A stretch of DNA of 6,647 nucleotides from positions 1 to 6,647 of the forward strand of contig JACQRY010000157.1 of the NCBI GenBank assembly GCA_016206275.1, given 5' to 3'. A program made the translations under genes and the position numbers. Below, one piece after another: positions 1 through 4,930 of this stretch; position 1 is the stretch's first letter, and the number at the start of each line of letters is the position of its first letter. Source of the DNA: Nitrososphaerota archaeon (lineage in GTDB: Archaea; Thermoproteota; Nitrososphaeria; Nitrososphaerales; JACQRY01). A model generated the notes under the pieces. The model saw nothing but the letters and a program-made list of their open reading frames with translations. It was not told where the DNA came from and did no database searches.

Positions 1-1
1 C

Positions 2-721
2 AACGAAATGTGGAGCCTCAAAGGAACACCCTACAAGCTCGACCCGGAGAAAAAGTACAGTTACCTAGAATTAGCGGACAGACGACTGAAGAGTTGGCTG
101 GGAGAGGATAAGGGGATCGACTGGCTACTATCTGAGGAAGGCGGACTGCTGGTCTGGAAGGCCAAGCCACAGGAACGCTTCAAAGGTGCGTTCAGGCATG
201 GTCGTCTGCACCTATACTACGAGTTCATGGTAGACGCAAAGAAACAGGTAGAGAAGCAAACCAATAAGCTCGGGCTAAAATGGGACGCCAGCGACTACAT
301 TCCCATCCCTGAATGGAAACCTTGCAGCGCCTACGAGAAACGCGGTGGAGACTACAATCTTTTCCTAGTGAACTTCAAAGTTCCCTTCCAAGTTCACGGC
401 CACGGTGGCCGCAACCCTCTGTTAAAGCAGCTTAACGTATCTCATCACTTGGATGCAATTCTCATTAATGAGGACACCGCGTCAAAACTTGGGATAATAG
501 ATGGTGATGAGGTCTGGGTTGAAACCCCCGAGGGCAGAAAAATTAGGGGCTTGGCGTCAGTAAGCCAGAGGGTTCACCCGGAAGTGGTAGCTACGATACA
601 GCACCCGGTTGCCAAAGGCGCCGACTTCAATGTGCTCTTGACCATGGATGATGAGAGAATGGATTTTGTGGGTTGCGCTGTGGACTCATGTGTTCTGGTA
701 AAAGTCTCGAAAGCATTCTAG
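2..721 (+). CDS. Molybdopterin oxidoreductase (DMSO reductase family), C-terminal part, 5'-truncated
   Basis: The frame is open to the left edge and ends at TAG 719-721, so 240 codons are visible including the stop, and the start lies outside the window. The last ~120 residues (about nt 353 to the end) look like the molybdopterin-dinucleotide binding domain that closes this family. They begin with a strand of the type YNLFLVNFKVPF, then an HGHGGRNP segment, then the characteristic INEDTASKLGIIDGDEVWV block, and finish with LVKVSKAF, close to the usual VKVxK ending. By family knowledge these are catalytic subunits that carry bis-MGD molybdenum or tungsten and reduce or oxidise small substrates such as sulfur compounds, DMSO, nitrate or arsenate. 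The Fe-S motif, the metal ligand and any Tat signal would be upstream, so the substrate cannot be assigned. The ATG at nt 8 is internal, because the family is usually 700-1000 residues. Confidence 0.85.
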   Translation, partial: NEMWSLKGTPYKLDPEKKYSYLELADRRLKSWLGEDKGIDWLLSEEGGLLVWKAKPQERFKGAFRHGRLHLYYEFMVDAKKQVEKQTNKLGLKWDASDYIPIPEWKPCSAYEKRGGDYNLFLVNFKVPFQVHGHGGRNPLLKQLNVSHHLDAILINEDTASKLGIIDGDEVWVETPEGRKIRGLASVSQRVHPEVVATIQHPVAKGADFNVLLTMDDERMDFVGCAVDSCVLVKVSKAF

Positions 722-865
722 CCTGCAAGTAGAAAAACATCGATCTGTCCCAAGAAACTGGCTCCCCATCTTGGAGATCTAGAAATTCATACTGGCAGAG
801 GGTTCTGGGACTCTACAGGAGCAGCATATTCATACTTGAATAATCAGTAACCCGGTTCGCGCTGA

Positions 866-871
866 TTATAT
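866..871 (+). promoter_or_regulatory. TATA box of the thioredoxin-like gene (probably leaderless)
   Basis: TTATAT in the context gattatatg is centred about 28 nt before the ATG at 897. This is the spacing of an archaeal TATA element to its start site, so the transcript would begin at or within a few bases of the start codon. No Shine-Dalgarno sequence precedes the ATG, which agrees with a leaderless message. Confidence 0.45.
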
Positions 872-896
872 GTTTGTGTGACCCATATGAAATAGT

Positions 897-1202
897 ATGC
901 CGCATCATATTGAGATATTTACAGGAAGTTGTGGGATATGTAGAGAGGTAGTTGACATTGTTAGTATTGGTAAGTGTAAGGATTGCGTCATGGATATTGT
1001 GGATGTGGACTCGAGGAGCGAAGAGTTGAAAGAGAAGATGAGGAGCTACGGTGTAACCGCCGTCCCAACTATCGTCATTGACGGTAAGATCAAGGTTGTT
1101 GGGCGTCCATCATTCCCATGGTTCTGCGGGGAAGAATTCTACAAGTTCTTGGAGGAACAATACCCACTGCTGATAGGTTTGGACAGATCAGATGCAATCT
1201 AA
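897..1202 (+). CDS. Thioredoxin/glutaredoxin-like small protein with two CxxC pairs
   Basis: This is a 101-residue protein with a compact thioredoxin fold. A beta strand IEIFTGS leads into CGIC (Cys12, Cys15), the expected place of the redox-active pair. A second strand DIVDVD follows, then a helix, then GVTAVPTIVIDG with the cis-proline Pro57, and a C-terminal helix. A second pair, CKDC (Cys27, Cys30), and a lone Cys77 are extra; they could form a second disulfide or bind a metal. The family reduces disulfides or shuttles electrons in the cytoplasm, and no signal peptide is visible. The ATG at 897 is the first start of this frame (an ATG at 886 in another frame stops after two codons) and sits about 28 nt after a TATA box. 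It lies 175 bp behind the molybdoenzyme gene on the same strand but appears to have its own promoter. Its partner is unknown. Confidence 0.75.
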   Translation: MPHHIEIFTGSCGICREVVDIVSIGKCKDCVMDIVDVDSRSEELKEKMRSYGVTAVPTIVIDGKIKVVGRPSFPWFCGEEFYKFLEEQYPLLIGLDRSDAI

Positions 1203-1276
1203 TAGTCCGTGCGAGTAAAAGAGAAGATGGATAGATCCAATTTGAAAGCTGATAAGCAAGAAAAAATGTTTTTGCC

Positions 1277-1284
1277 ATAATCTA
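1277..1284 (+). promoter_or_regulatory. Possible TATA element of the SnoaL-like gene
   Basis: ATAATCTA is centred about 30 nt before the ATG at 1311, the distance expected for a leaderless or nearly leaderless archaeal transcript. The match is imperfect, and no ribosome binding site stronger than AGG is seen before the start. Confidence 0.25.
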
Positions 1285-1310
1285 GATAGGCATCATCCAG
1301 GTCATCGTCC

Positions 1311-1745
1311 ATGGACAAAACCAGATCAGAGAAGAACAAGGTTCTCTTGCGCCGTTTCTACTATGAGGTGATTGGTGATGGAAATATTTCGCTGATAGAT
1401 GAGTTCTTTGCTCCAAATTTCGTTGATCACAGCTTTGCTCCCGGAAAAGATGCAGGCCTAGATGATGTTAAGCGCGCTTTCATCGCCTTTAGGAAGGCAT
1501 TCCCTGATACGCGTGTCACTGTTGAAGACATGCTGGCAGAAGGTGACAAAGTGGTTGCCCGCTTCACTTGGCGTGGAACCCACAGAGGCGAGTTCATGGG
1601 TCTTGCTCCTACTGGAAAGAAAGTTGCGATGAACGTGATCGACATCATCCGTATCTCCAAGGGTAAGGTCGTGGAGCGTTGGGGTGCTGAAGATAATCTC
1701 AGTTTGATGCAGCAACTGGGCGTTGTGTCTCCGACAGGGGAGTAG
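1311..1745 (+). CDS. SnoaL-like (ester cyclase-type, NTF2 fold) protein
   Basis: This 144-residue protein has the single-domain length of the SnoaL/NTF2-like group. Family hallmarks in order are: an N-terminal helix that reads KNKVLLRRFYYEVI, then LIDEFFAPNFVDHS (residues 28-41), then VKRAFIAFRKAFPDTRVTVEDMLAEGDKV, the diagnostic GTHRGEFMGLAPTGKKV (89-105), and a last strand ending in EDNLSLMQQLGV. In SnoaL itself the fold catalyses an intramolecular aldol condensation in polyketide biosynthesis. Most genomic relatives are annotated only as ester cyclase or SnoaL-like, without proven substrate, and no polyketide genes are nearby, so a specific reaction should not be inferred. No signal peptide is seen, so it is probably cytoplasmic. 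The gene ends 33 bp before the convergent trmJ stop. The ATG at 1311 is the first start of the frame. Confidence 0.8.
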   Translation: MDKTRSEKNKVLLRRFYYEVIGDGNISLIDEFFAPNFVDHSFAPGKDAGLDDVKRAFIAFRKAFPDTRVTVEDMLAEGDKVVARFTWRGTHRGEFMGLAPTGKKVAMNVIDIIRISKGKVVERWGAEDNLSLMQQLGVVSPTGE

Positions 1746-1778
1746 AGCATGATTTGCTGTTAAGAATCCACTCATCAA

Positions 1779-2492
1779 TTAGCCTAAGGAACGAGATTGT
1801 TCTTTTCGTTGGACTGCGAGTATAGCTTTCCTCAGGAGCCCTATGATGAGTAAGGTTTCTCTTTCGCTGGCTCCGCTTCTGCCTAAGACCTGTTTTAATG
1901 CTCTCTTCATCAGCTTCGCTTTGTGAGCAGGGTACCCTGTCAGATCGGCTAGAGTGGCGGCATATCGTGTAATTAGTTCCCTGTGATCTTTTGCAGCAAC
2001 TCTTCTAGTTGAGCTACGTTCCACATTGGAGAGCTCGTGGAGGACTATGGCTAACGCATGTCCAATGTTAAGTGTTCCGTATTTTGTGCCTGTGCTTATG
2101 GTGACTACGATGTCGCATTCCTTCAGCTCTTGGTTGCGGAGGCCAGTAGCCTCGCGACCGAGAACTACACATACCTTACCAGAGAAACCTCGTAACCTTT
2201 CAGCTAGCTTAGCAGGCGATAAAGATGCTCTTACTATGTTAGAACTCTTTTTAGCTTGGGTTGCGGTTGTTCCGACCAGTATGTCAAACGAGTCCACCAG
2301 CTCTTTCCACGTTACTGCTGTTGCTCTTAGAAGCATGTCTGCTCCATGAGCGGAGAACACTTGGGCTTCCTTTGGGTCGAAGGAAGGGTTGATGAAGAGG
2401 ATCCTCTCTGCACCGAAGTTCTTCGCTAGGCGAGCCACATGTCCCACGTTTACGGGTAGCGCGGGCTCCACCATGGCTATTGATACAAGCAT
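1779..2492 (-). CDS. trmJ: tRNA (cytidine/uridine-2'-O-)-methyltransferase, TrmJ type (SpoU/SPOUT family)
   Basis: This 237-residue protein has the three SPOUT motifs of the SpoU group in order. Motif 1 is EPALPVNVGHVARLAKNFGA (residues 9-28) with Asn15. Motif 2 is VVLGREATGLRNQEL (109-123). Motif 3 is YGTLNIGHALAIVLHEL (138-154), which with motif 2 forms the knotted S-adenosylmethionine site. A C-terminal helical extension (about 160-237) matches TrmJ rather than the shorter TrmL. The known role of TrmJ is 2'-O-methylation of tRNA position 32; the Sulfolobus enzyme is reported to act on C32. The enzyme should be cytoplasmic and dimeric. The ATG at 2492 begins directly with the first beta strand (MLVSIAMVEPALP), as family members usually do. 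No clear ribosome binding site or strong TATA box precedes it. It is convergent with the SnoaL-like gene and divergent from the GTPase relic, whose first codon lies 53 bp away. Confidence 0.88.
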   Translation of the reverse strand: MLVSIAMVEPALPVNVGHVARLAKNFGAERILFINPSFDPKEAQVFSAHGADMLLRATAVTWKELVDSFDILVGTTATQAKKSSNIVRASLSPAKLAERLRGFSGKVCVVLGREATGLRNQELKECDIVVTISTGTKYGTLNIGHALAIVLHELSNVERSSTRRVAAKDHRELITRYAATLADLTGYPAHKAKLMKRALKQVLGRSGASERETLLIIGLLRKAILAVQRKEQSRSLG

Positions 2493-2545
2493 ATTCGGTT
2501 TCGACGACTAATCTTTTTCTGGATCTTCATTAGTCTACCTTAAGG

Positions 2546-2693
2546 ATGGTCACAAACGTTCCTCCTCAGGCAAAGGCGAAGTGAGCGCAAGCCGCTGCAT
2601 CTAAAGACCCTGCGACGAAGATACGACTCCTATAATAGTGGAGAAAACTCTCCTCTAAGAGACGGGGATGTCGTGGAGTTCCATGCCCGTTAG
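2546..2693 (+). pseudogene. Decayed remnant of a DRG/Obg-type TGS-domain GTPase (N- and C-terminal ends only)
   Basis: From ATG 2546 the + strand reads MVTNVPPQAKAK, then TGA at 2582, then AQAAASKDPATKIRLL to 2632, followed by TAA TAG. I recognise this as the N-terminal helical segment of crenarchaeal-type DRG/Obg GTPases, which begin MVTN(L/V)P.EAKAKW; the TGA sits where a tryptophan codon (TGG) is expected. About 20 codons later, in a different frame, the sequence ends in LRDGDVVEFHAR and TAG at 2691-2693, like the final strand of the C-terminal TGS domain. The whole G domain, with its P-loop and NKxD, is absent. Intact members are a few hundred residues long, so roughly 0.9 kb would be missing. 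The last bases overlap the stop codon of the convergent hemK2. Stop codon, frameshift and central deletion together favour a true pseudogene over a sequencing error. The family call rests on remembered sequence similarity at both ends. Confidence 0.55.
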
Positions 2694-3292
2694 CTTCGCG
2701 CCGCTTCGAGAACCAGTAGCTCTTCGAAGAAGAGTTTCTTTCTATCCAAGACCCTTACTGTAAACCCCTTTGCTGCGACTCTATCCATTAGAGCCTTATA
2801 GTCGGAGAGGCTTGAAACCACAAAGACCACAGCGCCCTTCTGACCCAGAACCCTAGTGGCCTCCTGAGATAGGCGCGATGCGACTTCGACACCGTCTTTG
2901 CCGCCATCAACAGCTAGATCCTTTTTTTCTTCAGAGGGGAGATATGGGGGGTTGAAGCATACCAAGTCGAATATGCCGCTTCTAAAAGCTGATGCGCTAT
3001 CACAGCAAACAAAATCAATTTTCTGCGGCTCCCCTCTACGCTTCAGCGATGCCGAAGCTGTCCTCGCCGCATGGAAAGATATGTCTGTGGCCACTACCCA
3101 CCCATGTTTCTTCGCCAGCTCAGAAGCCACAAGGCCTTTACCCGCGCCGATTTCCAGTGCAATTCTCCCGTTTCTTTCGCTGACTGCTTTGATAAGTAGA
3201 AACGTATCCTCGGAAGGAGTATACACGTCTTCATTCAACAGATGCCTACAACCCTGCGTCAAGAATATTGGATGCGATGGTAACGCTTTCAT
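2690..3292 (-). CDS. HemK2/Mtq2-type protein-glutamine methyltransferase
   Basis: This 200-residue class I methyltransferase contains the SAM-binding motif LEIGAGKG (residues 46-53) and the substrate-amide motif NPPY (114-117). It also has the two signatures that separate HemK2/Mtq2 from bacterial PrmC: VYTPSEDTFLL near the N-terminus (23-33) and DGGKDGVE (129-136). Family knowledge: with a Trm112 partner it methylates the glutamine of the GGQ loop of release factor aRF1 (eRF1 in eukaryotes), acting in translation termination. The N-terminal extension before DVY is about as long as in human N6AMT1, which supports the ATG at 3292. That start lies inside ksgA, giving a 47-nt overlap. A TTG at 3238, just after the ksgA stop, would be an alternative but would leave almost nothing before the conserved PSED segment. 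It is third in the DUF655-ksgA-hemK2 operon and probably translationally coupled. No Trm112 gene is in the window. Confidence 0.85.
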   Translation of the reverse strand: MKALPSHPIFLTQGCRHLLNEDVYTPSEDTFLLIKAVSERNGRIALEIGAGKGLVASELAKKHGWVVATDISFHAARTASASLKRRGEPQKIDFVCCDSASAFRSGIFDLVCFNPPYLPSEEKKDLAVDGGKDGVEVASRLSQEATRVLGQKGAVVFVVSSLSDYKALMDRVAAKGFTVRVLDRKKLFFEELLVLEAARS

Positions 3293-4004
3293 GCGGATGC
3301 AAATGCTCTATCCTAGTCGCGAGGAGGTCCGAGTCAAGCCTTTCCGTATATCTTGAGGGGGTTTCTCCCTTCTTCTCCAGTATTTTAAGAGCAGATGATA
3401 CAGTGCGACCCCGAAAGGAAAAGAGTTTCTTCAACCCCGAAGCAACATTATTTGCAAATGGCTCTCTGAAAGGCTCTAAGATAAGAACCGTTGAAGATAC
3501 CTTTGGAGGAGGATTGAAGCTTAGTGCTGAGATGTTTCTTAAGATAGAAGACTTGAACCTTGCTTGGGAAAGAACTGAAACAAAGCCATAATTCTCTGAA
3601 CCTGGCTGCGCCATAACCTTTTCAGCGAACTCTTTTTGCATGGTGATAACGGCTCTTCTAAAGCGTTTAGAGGCAAGCCACTCGACTACCTTTCTAGAAT
3701 AGGAGTAGGGCATATTTGACACCATCACGTCGAAACTTTTCTCAGACTCCAACCCGTCTCCACAGATCAGCTGAAGGTTTTTGAAGGCCGTAAGTCTGTT
3801 TGCAGCTTCTGTGCATAGCTGTTCATCAATTTCGTAGCCTATGACTTTCTTAGCTTTCCCGCATAATAGCCTAGTTAGGTTTCCGGTCCCCACACCGAGT
3901 TCAAACACCGTGTCGCTAGGAAGGATTTGAGCTGCTTCAACTATCTCTTCGAGTGCTTTGCTGTCTGCAAGGACGTGTTGGCCAAGCCTGTGCCTGCGAT
4001 TCAT
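3246..4004 (-). CDS. ksgA: rRNA adenine N6,N6-dimethyltransferase (Dim1/KsgA/RsmA)
   Basis: This 252-residue protein with all hallmarks of the KsgA/Dim1 family dimethylates two adjacent adenosines in the 3'-terminal helix of 16S rRNA during small-subunit maturation. Visible are the start RRHRLGQHVL (residues 3-12; family LGQxFL), SAM motif I ELGVGTGNLTRLL (35-47), the acidic residue binding the ribose in YEIDEQ (Glu58), GDGLE (82-86), and the catalytic motif IV NMPYSYS (97-103; family NxPYxxS). FNPPPKVSSTVL follows at about 165-175, and then a small helical C-terminal domain. The length is slightly below the usual 260-275, within normal archaeal variation. Its ATG overlaps the upstream DUF655 stop by 4 nt (ATGA), a strong sign of co-translation, and its 3' end overlaps hemK2. 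No Shine-Dalgarno motif precedes the start, consistent with coupling. Confidence 0.93.
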   Translation of the reverse strand: MNRRHRLGQHVLADSKALEEIVEAAQILPSDTVFELGVGTGNLTRLLCGKAKKVIGYEIDEQLCTEAANRLTAFKNLQLICGDGLESEKSFDVMVSNMPYSYSRKVVEWLASKRFRRAVITMQKEFAEKVMAQPGSENYGFVSVLSQARFKSSILRNISALSFNPPPKVSSTVLILEPFREPFANNVASGLKKLFSFRGRTVSSALKILEKKGETPSRYTERLDSDLLATRIEHLHPHESVTIASNILDAGL

Positions 4005-4627
4005 TTCTTGACGAAGAGGTTGATCCTTGAGCCCCCCACTATCTCTTCAGTTATCCTCTTAGCTACGAGCTTCGAGGGCTCTCTGAGACCTACGCGTTTG
4101 GTAATATCGTCGAAGCTTTCGAAGGGTTTACGGCTTCGCGCATCAATGATCTGGAACATGAATGTTTTGCCGATTCCTGGGATCAGCTCCAAGGCGTGAA
4201 GCCTTGGAGTTACAGGTTGCAGCTCGTTGAAGTATGCTACATACCTGTTTTCGTTGGTTTTGACGAGTTTCTCGATAACGTTAGGCAGCTCTCTTTTTGC
4301 GTCATTGGTGAGTTCCTCGTAGTTCAATCTTCCTAGTACGCTGATAACCTTGATGCGCCCTTCTTTTCCGATCCCCACTCTTTCCCCAACTTCGAATCTG
4401 GCGCCGTTCATGGCTAAGATCTCTAGGAGGGTGAGTCTTTCTTCTCCTAATGCTTGGATCAGCGGTCCTTCACGCCCCTTGATCACAACCGATTTTCCTC
4501 TAGGTATGAAGTCTAAGACGTAGGCGAATTCCTCATATTTCTTGGGGAGGGGGACGCTTTCAGCCATGGTAGTGTCACTGTCAAGCTTTAGAAGCGATAT
4601 GCGCATGCTGGATGATCGAGGCGGCAT
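4001..4627 (-). CDS. DUF655 family protein (OB-like plus helix-hairpin-helix)
   Basis: This conserved archaeal protein of unknown exact function is up to 208 residues long as drawn. The family start KYEEFAYVLDFIPRGKS lies at residues 30-46. An all-beta, probably OB-fold region follows (FEVGERVGIG, RIKVISVLGRLNY). Then comes a helix-hairpin-helix segment LELIPGIGKTFMFQIIDARSRK (146-167) with FESFDDITKRV, pointing to nucleic acid binding. By genome context the family travels with KsgA and RNA polymerase subunit F, suggesting a role in ribosome or RNA metabolism; that is inference. The start is uncertain: ATGs exist at 4627, 4606 and 4567. The residues before 4567 (Met21) show no family similarity, and Met21 best fits the usual N-terminus, whereas 4627 is the first ATG after an in-frame stop. 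The 3' end overlaps ksgA by 4 nt. A TATA box at about 4710 probably drives the three-gene operon. Confidence 0.85.
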   Translation of the reverse strand: MPPRSSSMRISLLKLDSDTTMAESVPLPKKYEEFAYVLDFIPRGKSVVIKGREGPLIQALGEERLTLLEILAMNGARFEVGERVGIGKEGRIKVISVLGRLNYEELTNDAKRELPNVIEKLVKTNENRYVAYFNELQPVTPRLHALELIPGIGKTFMFQIIDARSRKPFESFDDITKRVGLREPSKLVAKRITEEIVGGSRINLFVKK

Positions 4628-4705
4628 CTACTCTCTAGGAAAAGTAGTCTTCGACTGTTCATCTCTGCCCCTCTGAACCTCTGCGAGTAAAAAATGGTTG
4701 ATTTA

Positions 4706-4714
4706 CCTTTAAAC
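4706..4714 (-). promoter_or_regulatory. TATA box for the DUF655-ksgA-hemK2 operon
   Basis: On the - strand the sequence GCAAAGTTTAAAGGTAAA contains a TTTAAA core (4708-4713) with a purine-rich BRE-like stretch just upstream. A start site about 27 nt downstream would fall near 4683. This gives a 5' leader of about 55 to 115 nt depending on which DUF655 start is used, unlike the nearly leaderless genes elsewhere in the window. TTTAAA is symmetric, but only the - strand has a gene at a suitable distance. Confidence 0.45.
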
Positions 4715-4865
4715 TTTGCCTTACATTGACTAGACGGTCAAGAGGAAATCATGTATGTGGATGATTTTTCCGTTTTCCGTAGTATTTGTTAATAATTATC
4801 GTAATGCCGGACAAGCGAAGGTGGAGCGCGCTTTACGTCTCTGTTCTGTTTGTTGCATGTTTCTC

Positions 4866-4919
4866 GGAAAAGATTGGAGGCCAGCCCACAGACATTGCGT
4901 CCGAAAAACGAGGGCCGGC
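4866..4919 (-). terminator. Hairpin after the multicopper oxidase, possible terminator
   Basis: On the - strand GCCGGCCC (4919-4912) can pair with GGGCTGGC (4887-4880), eight pairs including one G-U wobble, across a 24-nt loop. The stem begins about 11 nt after the oxidase stop codon and is followed by a short pyrimidine stretch with TCTTTTCC. The wobble pairs only in the - strand transcript; the + strand copy has an A-C mismatch. This fits a role at the end of the oxidase mRNA, but the T-run is weak, so termination itself is uncertain. Confidence 0.3.
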
Positions 4920-4930
4920 TATCTGATGTA

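Larger units (their letters stand above)
4628..4930. other. Intergenic region between the multicopper oxidase 3' end and the DUF655 operon
   Basis: About 300 bp lie between two genes that both run on the - strand. The left third holds the operon leader and its TATA box, and the right end holds a GC-rich hairpin next to the oxidase stop. In the leader an ATG at 4662 opens a 24-codon frame ending at 4588 that overlaps the two outer DUF655 start candidates in another phase; it may be chance. I saw no tRNA T-loop signature, no recognisable protein and no repeats in the remainder. The usual archaeal neighbours upstream of DUF655 (rpl21e and rpoF) are not here. Confidence 0.5.

Noticed and set aside
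1090..1278. 62-codon - strand ORF over the thioredoxin-like gene
   Set aside because: Its coding is antisense to the conserved C-terminal half of the thioredoxin-like protein and it has no recognisable features.
1427..1778. Two - strand ORFs of about 106 codons over the SnoaL-like gene
   Set aside because: Both are antisense to the clearly conserved GTHRGEFMGLAPTGKKV region and show no family signal.
2582..2584. TGA in the GTPase N-terminus as a selenocysteine or recoded codon
   Set aside because: The expected residue is tryptophan, there is no sign of a SECIS element, and further stops, a frame change and a missing G domain follow, so decay explains it better.
2640..2653. Small perfect hairpin GGAGA-AAAC-TCTCC as a terminator or RNA gene
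   Set aside because: The stem is only five pairs, has no T-run on either side, and lies inside the GTPase relic, so it is likely chance.
2493..2700. Long frame on the - strand between hemK2 and trmJ (containing RIFVAGSLDAAACAHFAFA, TGA, then GGTFVTILKVD), at first read as a small gene or a TGA-recoded protein
   Set aside because: It has no plausible start and is the antisense of the + strand GTPase relic, whose N- and C-terminal ends match one known family; the open frame is most simply a shadow of that former coding sequence.
2898..3591. + strand ORFs over hemK2 and ksgA
   Set aside because: They run antisense to conserved methyltransferase motifs (SAM-binding and NPPY regions) and look like shadows.
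4628..4930. A tRNA or other structured RNA in the 300-bp gap
   Set aside because: No GGTTCRA-type T-arm with a fitting acceptor stem was found on either strand; the only notable pairing is the hairpin next to the oxidase stop.
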